Positions 43,776 to 53,068 of a stretch of DNA of 64,000 nt are shown here, piece by piece. Position 1 is the first letter of the stretch; each line of letters begins with the position of its first letter. Source of the DNA: Flavobacterium sp. HJ-32-4 (GTDB taxonomy: Bacteria > Bacteroidota > Bacteroidia > Flavobacteriales > Flavobacteriaceae); NCBI RefSeq assembly GCF_022532105.1, contig NZ_CP092832.1, forward strand, positions 434,001-498,000, read 5' to 3'. The notes beneath the pieces are model-generated. The model saw nothing but the letters and a program-made list of their open reading frames with translations, made no database searches and was not told where the DNA came from. Both the position numbers and the translations under genes were made by a program.

Positions 43776-44389
43776 ACGACTCGGATATTGTTATAAAAAC
43801 CATACAGAAGGAACAGATTGACGAAATCGCCCGGCTGCTGACAACATCGATGATGAAAAACAGTGCCTATTTCTACGTCTTCAACAACGCATCCTCAAGG
43901 GAACGAAAACTGAGGCGGCTGATGACCTGCATGGTGAGATGGTATGCCCGGCACGGAGGGACGTACGTAATCTATCACCATGCGAAAATAGCGGGTACCT
44001 TTACCTGCCTGCCGTCAAAATACCTTTCTCCGAACCTCATGGATCTGATTACAAGCAGGATTATTTTCCTCCCCTTTTTTAGCAGTATAGGTGAATGGAG
44101 GCGTTTGTGGGAAATTTCCAAAAGGAACATTCGCTACCTCAGGGAAATGCAGCGCGACTTTCCCTTCTGGCACTGCTGCCTGCTGGCGGTTACATCGGAA
44201 AGCCAACAATTTCGAATCGGAATAAAAGCCATATCCATTTTTCTACGCGGTCACGACGGACATATGGTAATCACGACCCAGGGCGAGAAAAACATCCGGT
44301 ACTTCAGCCAGTTCGGGTTTGTGGTACAATACAAGTATGCCGTTGACACATTCGAAAACGCCATAATGCTGAAAAATGGACCTCTATGA
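43745..44389 (+). CDS. GNAT family N-acetyltransferase
   Basis: A 214-residue protein with a GNAT outline: an N-terminal alpha/beta start (IVIKTIQKEQIDEIARLL), a strand KIAGTFTCLPSKY, a core CCLLAVTSESQQFRIGIKAI in place of the usual LAV.PexqgkGiG acyl-CoA loop, and GEKNIRYFSQFGF near the end. The ATG at 43745 overlaps the previous gene by 31 bases; the first ten or so residues may not be needed, but no better start is seen. It should acylate an amine in the same pathway. Confidence 0.72.
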   Translation: MECAGIQEELNDSDIVIKTIQKEQIDEIARLLTTSMMKNSAYFYVFNNASSRERKLRRLMTCMVRWYARHGGTYVIYHHAKIAGTFTCLPSKYLSPNLMDLITSRIIFLPFFSSIGEWRRLWEISKRNIRYLREMQRDFPFWHCCLLAVTSESQQFRIGIKAISIFLRGHDGHMVITTQGEKNIRYFSQFGFVVQYKYAVDTFENAIMLKNGPL

Positions 44390-45203
44390 ATCGTCCTTCC
44401 GGAAAGCCGGGTTCACAAATACGCTGTCGAAAACGTTCATCCGTATGGCATTCCGGGCGCTCGGATTAAAACGTCTTGATCTGCTGTTACACGAAACAGG
44501 AGGCCGAAAGGGCGCCGCGTTTATCGATTTTGTATTCGAAAAACTGGGAATGGCAACCAACCCGGTATTTGTTGATGAGGGCGTTTTTCGAAGTGATACG
44601 CCACTCATCATCGTGGCCAACCATCCGACCGGACTGTTGGACGGCCTTACCATAATCGATGTGCTACTAAAGCAGGGTAAAAAAGTAAAAGTCGTCGTGA
44701 ACTACCTCCTCGGTGAATTTACGCCGATTCATGAGGCGCTTGGCGACCACCTTATTTATGTAAATCCTTTCGACGACACCGCGAAACGGCAGACAAGTTA
44801 TAAAGGGTTCAGGGAGATTATCCGAAGCCTGGCCAACAATGAAATCGTGGTTTTTTTCCCGGCCGGTGATGTGTCGCGCCTGCAGGGCACCCGACTGACC
44901 ATCCGCGATTTTGATTGGAGCGACGTGTGCGTAAAGTTTATCCGAAAATCAGGCGTGCCGGTCGTGCCGGTTTTTATAGACATAAAAAACAGCCCATTTT
45001 TTTACCTGGTGAACACGATAAACACCAAACTCGGACTGCTGTTCGTCGTGAGAGAGTTTTTTGCCAAACGGAATACCCATGTCGGGCTGGTCTTCGGTTG
45101 CGCTTTCAAGTCCGTTGCAAGCAGCGACCATGACGCCATGGATGAAATGAGACAACGCGTATACCACCTGAAAACCATGCGTCATGCGAAAAAAGAAAGA
45201 TAG
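44376..45203 (+). CDS. PlsC-like 1-acylglycerol-3-phosphate acyltransferase family
   Basis: The 275-residue protein has the acyltransferase block I NHPTGLLDG (the H-x4-D pair), block II-like FDDTAKRQTSYKGFREI, and block III FPAGDVSR where EGTRS-type wording is usual, followed by VPVVPVFID. It probably attaches a fatty acyl group to a hydroxyl of the operon's product at the inner membrane. It overlaps the genes on either side (14 and 20 bases). Confidence 0.83.
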   Translation: MDLYESSFRKAGFTNTLSKTFIRMAFRALGLKRLDLLLHETGGRKGAAFIDFVFEKLGMATNPVFVDEGVFRSDTPLIIVANHPTGLLDGLTIIDVLLKQGKKVKVVVNYLLGEFTPIHEALGDHLIYVNPFDDTAKRQTSYKGFREIIRSLANNEIVVFFPAGDVSRLQGTRLTIRDFDWSDVCVKFIRKSGVPVVPVFIDIKNSPFFYLVNTINTKLGLLFVVREFFAKRNTHVGLVFGCAFKSVASSDHDAMDEMRQRVYHLKTMRHAKKER

Positions 45204-46116
45204 AAAATACCCCATCCCCGAACGTATCAATGTAACGCTTTCGTTGGTGCTGATTTGCCTGCTCACCATACTCTTGGTCATCGGAGGAAGAAATGCAGGG
45301 CTCAATGTCGTATTTCTCATCGCATGCCTGCTGTTCGGCGTGCTGCTAATCCCGGCCTACTCACTTATTCACGAAGCAGAACATCATATGGCAGCGCGAA
45401 ACCCCAAACTCAACTATTACTTGGGTGTTTCGTTATCCACGCTGTTTTTTTCCTCCTTTACCTTTATACAGAAAGCACACCTCAACCACCACAAAAACAA
45501 CCGGACCGATTATGAACTGATTGACCTTTATTACGCCGATGACGAAAGGTGGTTCAAGAGAATCAGTTTCTTTTTAATCAACATCGGTTTCAAGTGGATC
45601 AGTGTCGTAATCGCGGTTTTTGCTTTTGCCCTGCTACCCCGGCGTGTGATGCGAACGCTGGTGAAAAACACAGGCGAACTGTCGGAACTTGTCAGTGGCA
45701 CCGATCCCGGCAGTACCCGATATCGCAACATCCGTATCGAAAGCGCGGTGACCCTTTGCTTCCACGTTGGTCTAATCCTTTGCCTGAATCTGAATATCGG
45801 ACATTATGTGCTCATGTACCTTTTTCACGGTTTCGTATGGTCGTCCCAAAACTATGTCAGCCATGCCTTTGCCTCCCGATCCGTCGTGCACGGAGCCCAC
45901 AATTATCGTCTGAGCCGGCCATTTGAATTATTCTATCTCAATTTCAACCTCCACCGGGCCCATCACGAGAATCCCTCCGTTCCCTGGCCTTATTTGGACA
46001 AATTTGTCGGCACGTCCGACAACGTCTCGTACCTCAGGGCATACTTGCAACTGTGGAAAGGCCCGAAACGGGTGTTGCCCGACGATGCCATCGAATACAG
46101 GCAGGTAACGAAATAA
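45184..46116 (+). CDS. Fatty acid desaturase family protein
   Basis: The 310-residue membrane protein has three histidine boxes, HEAEHH, HLNHH and HRAHH, the diiron ligands of membrane desaturases/hydroxylases. Hydrophobic stretches (about residues 15-65, 135-160, 195-230) give four or so membrane passes. It is the last gene of the acyl-lipid operon. It could desaturate or hydroxylate the acyl chain of the product. The start at 45184 overlaps the previous gene by 20 bases. Confidence 0.87.
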   Translation: MRKKKDRKYPIPERINVTLSLVLICLLTILLVIGGRNAGLNVVFLIACLLFGVLLIPAYSLIHEAEHHMAARNPKLNYYLGVSLSTLFFSSFTFIQKAHLNHHKNNRTDYELIDLYYADDERWFKRISFFLINIGFKWISVVIAVFAFALLPRRVMRTLVKNTGELSELVSGTDPGSTRYRNIRIESAVTLCFHVGLILCLNLNIGHYVLMYLFHGFVWSSQNYVSHAFASRSVVHGAHNYRLSRPFELFYLNFNLHRAHHENPSVPWPYLDKFVGTSDNVSYLRAYLQLWKGPKRVLPDDAIEYRQVTK

Positions 46117-46176
46117 TGAAAGGATTCCCATTTTCCGCAGCTCTCCCCGTATCTCGTCTTTTTGCTATAATTGTCG

Positions 46177-46184
46177 TATCTTTG
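46177..46184 (+). promoter_or_regulatory. -7 element for tRNA-Arg
   Basis: TATCTTTG fits TAnnTTTG and ends 13 bases before the tRNA gene, a normal distance. Confidence 0.6.
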
Positions 46185-46197
46185 CGCCCGCAAACCG

Positions 46198-46267
46198 GCC
46201 TCGTAGTTCAACGGATAGAATAGATGTTTCCTAAACATTAGATCCAGGTTCGATTCCCGGCGAGGCT
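46198..46267 (+). tRNA. tRNA-Arg (CCT)
   Basis: The acceptor GCCTCGT pairs with GCGAGGC (46260-46266, one G:T). The anticodon loop TTCCTAA holds CCT, closed by a five-pair stem. The T arm is CCAGG-TTCGATT-CCCGG, which has an A-C mismatch in its middle pair. CCA is not encoded. Confidence 0.92.
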
Positions 46268-46272
46268 ACCGG

Positions 46273-46301
46273 AAACCGCTCTTGTAAGGGCGGTTTTTTT
46301 A
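46273..46301 (+). terminator. Terminator of tRNA-Arg
   Basis: AAACCGC (46273-46279) pairs with GCGGTTT (46290-46296), with two further inner pairs, and is followed by a T run. Confidence 0.8.
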
Positions 46302-46350
46302 TTGGATCCAGATGCTCCCGAAGCATCGGAACAGGTGGTAACGGAAATCA

Positions 46351-48300
46351 CTAGGCAGGACGATACCCTGCCGGAATCTCTACGATGTGGTCATTGTGGA
46401 ATGGCGGCTGTGCGGAAGGCATAATCGTATAGCGCCCTTTTAAGGAAGTCAGGAACTTACCCGCGAGATACAGTCCGAGACCCGACATACTTTTCCCGTC
46501 GGACCTGCCATTCAATAGTCGATGCAGGGTTTCTGCCAGTTCTTCGTCTATCGGCGTTCCATCATCGCGCAACACCAGTCGTATAGTCTTCCCGACCTTT
46601 TCACACCGAACGACCGCTGTCTTCGTCTTGCCATGACGGAGTGAATTGGTCAACAGGTTCCGCAACACCGTCCGCAACGCGTTGGGATCGGTCACGAAGT
46701 CGTTGGCGACATCCCCTTCAAATTCCACTGTAATCGACGCCTCATACGAAGACACAAATCCGTCCAACTCAAAAAGCAGGTCATCAAGCAACGGCTTCAG
46801 GTTGGTGGCCTGCGGTCGGTCGGATTTACCATGCCACAGCCATCCTACCAAATTGTGACATAAGGCGCTGATGTTTTGAATGTATAGCTGTTGCCTGCGA
46901 ATGATATCCGTCGCGGGCTTCCCATCTTCAATCGTCGGAAGCAGGCGTCGGTTGAGCATTTCCAGGGAAGCCAATGGCGAGAGTACGTCGTGGGATATCA
47001 CGCGTTTGATGTCGCTGTCCCGCTCGTAGAGCGCTTCTATCCGGCGACGTGAACGGTAGTTATAGTAGCCGAGTAGGCCTGCTATCACCGCCAACACACC
47101 TGTGATGAGGGAGAAAACCAAAAGCCGCATCTGCGACTTTCGGGCCGCGGTCACCTCGGTTTCCTTCTGTTTCAGTTTGAATTCCCCTTCTACATTCGCC
47201 ATCCGGCTTTCGGCCAGCATGATGTCTAAGGCATTTGCCAGGCTATCTTTTAATCCTTTATAGTAATACGCTTTCTTGTAATCTCCCTGTAGCACATAAT
47301 TCTTCTCAAGCGTGCCGTAGGCCGTCACGAGGAAATTCGGGTTGTCGTTATGGTTTTTCTGGTAGGTTTTAATGGCCTTTTCTATATAATCGGCGTACCT
47401 CGATGGATTGTCTTTGACGGAAGAATGCCGGGTCATATCGAATACATCAAGGTATTGGTAATCAGGACGGACGTCCCGTTGCCGCAACTCTAGCATGGAG
47501 TCTACCTTCGACTGCAGCGCTTTTCGTTGATAAATTGCGCTTATAGCCAATCGCGTACTCGACACATAGCGCTCAGCCACACCCTGTTCCTTTGCCAGTT
47601 TCATAACTTGACGCGCCAGGCGCTCATAGTGTTCAACAGGCTGGGCACAAATCGTATCATCGTTCAATAACGTAAAGCAATACGATAACTGGTGATTCGG
47701 CTTTTTTGAGTGTTTAACAAGGTTGAGATACTTAATGCGGTAATAGCGCGTGTCGTCTTTATTACCCATACGGCTCATGCCCGCATCGGTTGGGTAGCGA
47801 TAGGCCAGATTGCGATAGGCGTAGAAAAGTGCGTCTGTATCTTTAGTCGTCTCGAATATGTCAGCCGCCGTCCGTGCCTCGCGGTAACTTTGGTAGTAAT
47901 CCTTCCCAAAACGCTCGCCACTTTTCAAAAGGTGTAAAATCCCCTTTTGGGTGGGCGTCGCATCTTGCTCTAAAAGGGAATCCAATTCCATTATCCTGCC
48001 CGCATTCGGACGACCCGACATGAAAACAGCATTAAACTCGGCATTCAAAAGCGCGATGGTGTATAGAGAATCGTCTTTGCCATGGGTGGCCAGATACTGC
48101 CGCGCCTCTTCTGGCGTAAAGTGATGCAAATAGTATACTAACGGATCGTGCTGCTTGCGTTGCTTTTGGCAGCTTCCCGAAAAAAGACCGACCACCAGAA
48201 GCGCCATAATGATACAGCCCGTCTGGCGTGAAGATAAAACCAATCGGCTACCGCGAAGTGCCAATCGGCAAACGTATGTACTACGAAAAATCCAACGCAT
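46351..48300 (-). CDS. TPR-containing sensor histidine kinase
   Basis: A 649-residue protein. An N-terminal hydrophobic stretch ends FSGSC, a possible lipobox or signal sequence. A helical, TPR-like sensor part (about 60-390) follows, then one membrane helix (about 393-415). The kinase core has the phospho-acceptor H437 in VISHDVLSPLASLE and the ATP-binding part with N box LRNLLTNSLRHG, DDGTPI and GLGLYLAGKF. A start at ATG 48207 would give a shorter, cleaner signal; the promoter TATATTTG at 48361-48354 (minus) allows either. No response regulator is adjacent. Confidence 0.87.
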   Translation of the reverse strand: MRWIFRSTYVCRLALRGSRLVLSSRQTGCIIMALLVVGLFSGSCQKQRKQHDPLVYYLHHFTPEEARQYLATHGKDDSLYTIALLNAEFNAVFMSGRPNAGRIMELDSLLEQDATPTQKGILHLLKSGERFGKDYYQSYREARTAADIFETTKDTDALFYAYRNLAYRYPTDAGMSRMGNKDDTRYYRIKYLNLVKHSKKPNHQLSYCFTLLNDDTICAQPVEHYERLARQVMKLAKEQGVAERYVSSTRLAISAIYQRKALQSKVDSMLELRQRDVRPDYQYLDVFDMTRHSSVKDNPSRYADYIEKAIKTYQKNHNDNPNFLVTAYGTLEKNYVLQGDYKKAYYYKGLKDSLANALDIMLAESRMANVEGEFKLKQKETEVTAARKSQMRLLVFSLITGVLAVIAGLLGYYNYRSRRRIEALYERDSDIKRVISHDVLSPLASLEMLNRRLLPTIEDGKPATDIIRRQQLYIQNISALCHNLVGWLWHGKSDRPQATNLKPLLDDLLFELDGFVSSYEASITVEFEGDVANDFVTDPNALRTVLRNLLTNSLRHGKTKTAVVRCEKVGKTIRLVLRDDGTPIDEELAETLHRLLNGRSDGKSMSGLGLYLAGKFLTSLKGRYTIMPSAQPPFHNDHIVEIPAGYRPA

Positions 48301-48353
48301 CTCGGCTAAGGGGTTTACCGTCCTGTCTATTCCTACATGCGATCTGGGGGATA

Positions 48354-48361
48354 CAAATATA
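48354..48361 (-). promoter_or_regulatory. -7 element for the sensor kinase
   Basis: On the minus strand this reads TATATTTG, a full match to the consensus, 53 bases before the start at 48300. Confidence 0.55.
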
Positions 48362-48410
48362 CCTTTTTATATTTTGTAAGAAATATCTTTTGAGGATATC
48401 CTGTCCCGAT

Positions 48411-48438
48411 AAAAAAAGAGCCGGCGTTAACCGGCTCT
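48411..48438 (-). terminator. Terminator of the RND efflux operon
   Basis: On the minus strand AGAGCCGG / CCGGCTCT closes a six-base loop and is followed by seven T, 14 bases after the last gene of the operon. Confidence 0.88.
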
Positions 48439-48451
48439 CCAAGGATCTTGC

Positions 48452-49885
48452 TTATTTCCATCCTCCACCAAGATCCCTATAAATCATGACTACAGCCGTA
48501 AGCTGTGCTTTTTTGGTCTCAACGAGTTCCAATTTCGCCTCAAGCGCGTCCCGCTGCGTCATCAACACTTCCAGATAGTCCGCACGCGCCGACCGGAAAA
48601 GGTCATTCGAAATGTCAATCGACGTCGTAAGGGCCGATACCTGCTGTGACTTCAAATCATAGCTTTTTCCCAGATTATCGATCCTTGACAGTTGGGTCGA
48701 CACTTCAAGGTAGGCGTTCAATATCGTACGCTCGTATTCATACAACGCCTGCAACTGACGGGCATTGGCGTTTTTATACTCGGCCTTGATGGCGTTACGG
48801 TTGATCAACGGGGCGGCCAAATCACCGGTAAGTGAATACAATACCGACTCAGGGAACCGGAACAGGTACGACGGTTTGAACGCCTGCAGGCCCAGCGCCG
48901 CCGAAATATCAAGCGACGGATAAAACTCCGCGCGGGCGGCTTTCACGTCGAGTTTGGCTGCCTCAAGTTCCAGTTCCGCCTGCCGGATATCGGGGCGGTT
49001 TGCCAATAATTGCGAAGGAACACCCACTTTTACTTCCGATGGCACGAGGTCGGTAAACTGCGTACTGCTTCGTACAATCGGTTGGGGATACCGTCCGAGC
49101 AGGAAATTGATGCGGTTTTCGGTTTCCTTTATTTGTTGAAGGATGTCGAACTCAAGGCTCTGCGACGACTTGACCTCGGCCGCGAACTTCTGCACCGCGA
49201 GCTCCGTGGCCCGCGCGGCTTCCTTCTGTACCTTTACGATCTCGAGTCCGTTTTGCTGTATCGCGATGTTTTGCCGTACGATGTCCAATTGGTTGTCAAG
49301 GGCAAGCAATTCATAATACGATTCGGCAATCTCCGAAATGAGGTTCGTAACAACGAAGTTCTTCCCTTCTACAGTAGCCAGATAACGTTCAACAGCCGCT
49401 TTCTTTGAATTGCGAAGTTTCTTCCAGATATCCACTTCCCAGTTCGCGTAGGCCGCCACGCCAAAATCCGCCAACGGATCCGGCACTTCCTGGCCGGGTG
49501 TAATATCGGTAGACGCGTCACCGGCACCTTGGCTGGTGTAGCGCCCGACCTTTTCGAGTCCGGCGCCGGCCTTCACCCCTACCGTAGGCAGCAGCGCGCC
49601 TTTGCGGATGCGGATGTCGTTTTTCGCGATTTCAATCTCCTGTAAAGTGATGTTCAGCTCCTGGTTGTTCTGGAGCGCGGTATCAATCAACCCCACCAGG
49701 TTCGGATCTTTGAAGAAATCACGCCACCTGGCGGCCGACATGTTCGTGGTATCGCTCGTGACACCAAACGAATCAGGAAGAGGGGTATTAGCCGCCGAGG
49801 TGGCGATTTTAGGGGCCTTACATCCGGTGATGGCAAGCGCCAGTATCACCGGAAGGGCATATAGAAAACTACGTGACTTATACAT
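48452..49885 (-). CDS. Outer-membrane efflux protein (TolC/OprM/NodT type)
   Basis: The 477-residue protein is a lipoprotein (LALAITGCKAP) with the repeated long helices of outer-membrane factors, including ALQNNQELNITLQEIEIAKND and ANRPDIRQAELELEAAKLDVKAARAEFYPS. The motif LLANRPDIR is typical of the NodT/OprM group. Trimers form the outer-membrane duct that meets the RND pump and adaptor encoded just upstream. Its start overlaps the pump gene by 8 bases. Confidence 0.94.
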   Translation of the reverse strand: MYKSRSFLYALPVILALAITGCKAPKIATSAANTPLPDSFGVTSDTTNMSAARWRDFFKDPNLVGLIDTALQNNQELNITLQEIEIAKNDIRIRKGALLPTVGVKAGAGLEKVGRYTSQGAGDASTDITPGQEVPDPLADFGVAAYANWEVDIWKKLRNSKKAAVERYLATVEGKNFVVTNLISEIAESYYELLALDNQLDIVRQNIAIQQNGLEIVKVQKEAARATELAVQKFAAEVKSSQSLEFDILQQIKETENRINFLLGRYPQPIVRSSTQFTDLVPSEVKVGVPSQLLANRPDIRQAELELEAAKLDVKAARAEFYPSLDISAALGLQAFKPSYLFRFPESVLYSLTGDLAAPLINRNAIKAEYKNANARQLQALYEYERTILNAYLEVSTQLSRIDNLGKSYDLKSQQVSALTTSIDISNDLFRSARADYLEVLMTQRDALEAKLELVETKKAQLTAVVMIYRDLGGGWK

Positions 49886-52800
49886 TGTGGTCGATTTCTT
49901 CGGTTAACGGATTCTCATTCTCGTTGTCAATCATCGGATTGCGCTCGGAAACACTGGCAAACAGGTAATACAGCCCGGGGATGAGCAAGACCCCGAATAC
50001 GGTTCCGATCAACATCCCGCCGGCCGCGGCCGAGCCAATGGTGCGGTTACCCAGTGCACCGGGTCCGGATGCCAATACGAGTGGTACCAGTCCGGCGATA
50101 AACGCGAACGACGTCATCAGGATCGGACGGAAACGGGTGGCCGCACCTTCCAGCGCCGCCTCGAAGACCGTAAGTCCGTCTTTGTGTTTCTGCGCGGCGA
50201 ACTCCACGATCAACACCGCATTCTTACCGAGGAGTCCGATAAGCATGATCATGGCGACCTGCGCGTAGATGTTGTTCTCGAGTCCGAGCGCCGACAGCAA
50301 CAGGAAGGCGCCAAAGATACCCGCAACGAGCGATAGGATTACCGCGAACGGCAAAATGAAACTCTCATACTGTGCGGCCAGAATCAGGTAAACGAAGGCC
50401 AAACAGATGAGGAAGATGTAAATGGCTTCATTCCCCCGCGCGACCTCATCTTTCGAGATACCCGCCCAGTCGATACCGAAGCCGCGGGGTAGGGTTTTGG
50501 CTGCCACTTCGTTGATCACCCTGATGGCTTCACCCGAACTGTAACCCGGTGCGGCCGATCCTGAAATCTCCGACGCGTTATACATATTCTGCCGCGTGAT
50601 TTCGGAAAGTCCGTATACCTTTTCCATCCGCATGAACGCTGAGAACGGCACCATTTCATCCCGGTCGTTCTTCACATACAGTTTGAGGATGTCTTCCGGA
50701 AGCGCCCGATAGTTCGGCGCCGCCTGCACGATTACTTTGTATTGCCGTCCGAATTTGATAAAACTGATTTCATAGTTACTTCCCACTAGGGTCGACATGG
50801 TGTTCATCGCATTCTCGATACTCACGCCTTTCTGTTGGGCCAGATCATTGTCAACATGCAGTAAGAACTGCGGGAAACTCGCGCTATAGAACGTGAACAC
50901 CGACGATAGTTCCGGCCGTTTATTGAGCGCCGCCACCAGTTCATTGCTCACCGTTTCCATTTTCTTGTAATCGCCCGAGCCAGCCTTATCCAGCACACGC
51001 AACTCGAAACCGCCGGCCGCACCATAGCCCGGAACGGCAGGTGGTTGGAAGAATTCAATGGTAGCACCTGCGATGTCTTTCGATTTGGCTTCGAGTTCTT
51101 CAATGACTTCCTGCACCGATTTGTCGCGGTCTTCCCAGCTTTTGAGGTTGATAAGACACGTACCGGCATTCGCGCCCGTACCTTCCGTCAGGATCTCATA
51201 TCCTGCCAAAGACGAAACCGATTGCACTTCCGGCATTTTCTCGGCAATCTTCTGCAGGCGTTCGGATATTTCATTCGTCCGTTCGAGCGAAGAGCCCGGT
51301 GGTGTCTGGATCACCGCATAGAACATCCCCTGGTCTTCGTTGGGAATAAAGCCCGATGGCACGCGCCCGTTAAAGAACCAGATGCCCACACAAAACGCGA
51401 TCAGCATCCCGAAGGTGACCGTACGCCGCGTGATGATGCGCATCAACAGCAGGCGGTAGCGATCCGACAGTTTGTCAAACCACTTGTTGAACGCCCCTAC
51501 GATGCGGTTGACAACCGACTTTTTCTTGAACTGCCCATGGGTATTCTTGAGCATCATTGCACAAAGTGCCGGCGTCAGCGTAAGGGCCACGACACCCGAA
51601 AGGATAATGGAGGTCGCCATGGTTATGGAGAACTGCCGGTAAAAAATCCCGACCGGACCCGACATGAACGCCACGGGTATGAACACCGCCGCCATAACGA
51701 ACGTGATCGCGATGATCGCACCCGCAATCTCATGCATGGCTTCCTGCGTCGCTTCCAGTGGTTTCAGGTGCTTGGTTTCCATCTTGAAGTGCACCGCCTC
51801 AATCACGACGATGGCATTGTCAACTACGATACCGATGGCCAACACGAGGGCAAAAAGGGTAATCAGGTTCAGCGTGATACCGAACCATTGCATGAACATA
51901 AACGTACCGATGAGCGACACCGGAACGGCGATGGCCGGAATCAGCGTCGAACGCCAGTCGCCAAGGAACAGGAAGACCACGAGGCCGACGAGTATAAAAG
52001 CCTCCACAAGGGTGTGGATCACCTTTTCAATCGAGGCATCGAGGAACTTCGAAACGTCGTAACTGATTTCATAATCCATCCCCTTCGGAAACGACGCTGC
52101 CTTGATCTCGGCTAGTTTCGCCTTGACATCCTTGATAACCTGGCTGGCGTTACTGCCATACGACTGCTTCAGTACGATCGCCGCCGAAGGACGCCCGTTC
52201 AGGTTGGAATAGATGTCATACATCGAACTTCCGAATTCGATATCCGCCACATCTTTGAGTCGAAGGATTTCGCCATCCGGCGTAGACCGCAATATGACAT
52301 TTTCATACTGCTCTTTGGTGGTGAAACGGCCGGTGTATTTCAATACGTATTCAAACGACTGCGACCGCTTACCCGAACTTTCGCCCGTTTTTCCCGGCGA
52401 GGCTTCAAGGCTCTGTTGTTCAAGCGCTTCCATCACCTCGTCGGTTGAAATCTTGTAGGCCAGCATCCGGTCGGGCTTGAGCCAGATCCGCATGGCGTAT
52501 TCGCGGTTACCGAGGATGTCGGCGTATCCTACACCATCTACCCGCTTCAACTCCGACAGCACGTTGATGTCGGCGAAGTTGAACAGGAATTTCTGGTCGG
52601 TATGCGGGTCGGTACTATACAGGTTCACATACATCAGCATGTTGGATTCCTCCCGGCTGATCTTCACCCCTTCTCGCACGACCAACGGCGGAAGTTTGTT
52701 GACCACTGAGGCAACCCGGTTCTGCACGTTGAGCGACGCCACGTTCGGATCGGTGCCGAGGTTGAACACTACCTGGATGGTCGCTTCCCCGTCGTTACCG

Positions 52801-53045
52801 GCATCTGCAGCCATATATTTCATGCCCGGGATACCATTGATGGCACGCTCGAGCGGGATGATGACCGATTTGATCATTAATTCGTTGTTCGCTCCCGGAT
52901 ACTCGGCCACGACATTCACTTTCGGAGGCGAGATCGACGGGAACTGGGTGACGGGTAGCTGCACGAGGGCCAGCACACCCATAAAGGTGATGATGAGCGA
53001 AATCACGATCGATAAGACCGGACGCTCTATGAACTTATTGAACAT
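49878..53045 (-). CDS. RND efflux pump, inner-membrane transporter (HAE1/AcrB-like)
   Basis: A 1055-residue RND transporter: start MFNKFIERPVLSIVISLIITFMGVLAL, two large periplasmic loops, and twelve membrane helices in two sets. The proton-relay aspartates sit in helix 4 (ALVLAIGIVVDNAIVVIEAV), and the second half has GLLGKNAVLIVEFA. FIPNEDQGMFYAVIQTPPG is a hallmark of the multidrug HAE1 group. It exports hydrophobic or amphiphilic compounds with the proton gradient. It lies between the adaptor and outer-membrane genes in one operon. No regulator is adjacent. Confidence 0.96.
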   Translation of the reverse strand: MFNKFIERPVLSIVISLIITFMGVLALVQLPVTQFPSISPPKVNVVAEYPGANNELMIKSVIIPLERAINGIPGMKYMAADAGNDGEATIQVVFNLGTDPNVASLNVQNRVASVVNKLPPLVVREGVKISREESNMLMYVNLYSTDPHTDQKFLFNFADINVLSELKRVDGVGYADILGNREYAMRIWLKPDRMLAYKISTDEVMEALEQQSLEASPGKTGESSGKRSQSFEYVLKYTGRFTTKEQYENVILRSTPDGEILRLKDVADIEFGSSMYDIYSNLNGRPSAAIVLKQSYGSNASQVIKDVKAKLAEIKAASFPKGMDYEISYDVSKFLDASIEKVIHTLVEAFILVGLVVFLFLGDWRSTLIPAIAVPVSLIGTFMFMQWFGITLNLITLFALVLAIGIVVDNAIVVIEAVHFKMETKHLKPLEATQEAMHEIAGAIIAITFVMAAVFIPVAFMSGPVGIFYRQFSITMATSIILSGVVALTLTPALCAMMLKNTHGQFKKKSVVNRIVGAFNKWFDKLSDRYRLLLMRIITRRTVTFGMLIAFCVGIWFFNGRVPSGFIPNEDQGMFYAVIQTPPGSSLERTNEISERLQKIAEKMPEVQSVSSLAGYEILTEGTGANAGTCLINLKSWEDRDKSVQEVIEELEAKSKDIAGATIEFFQPPAVPGYGAAGGFELRVLDKAGSGDYKKMETVSNELVAALNKRPELSSVFTFYSASFPQFLLHVDNDLAQQKGVSIENAMNTMSTLVGSNYEISFIKFGRQYKVIVQAAPNYRALPEDILKLYVKNDRDEMVPFSAFMRMEKVYGLSEITRQNMYNASEISGSAAPGYSSGEAIRVINEVAAKTLPRGFGIDWAGISKDEVARGNEAIYIFLICLAFVYLILAAQYESFILPFAVILSLVAGIFGAFLLLSALGLENNIYAQVAMIMLIGLLGKNAVLIVEFAAQKHKDGLTVFEAALEGAATRFRPILMTSFAFIAGLVPLVLASGPGALGNRTIGSAAAGGMLIGTVFGVLLIPGLYYLFASVSERNPMIDNENENPLTEEIDHNV

Positions 53046-53068
53046 ACGAGGTTTCTTTTTAGGATGAC

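Noticed and set aside
51045-52115. 356-residue frame opposite the RND pump
   Set aside because: Antisense shadow of a high-GC conserved gene. Its His/Arg/Asp-rich translation is typical of such shadows.
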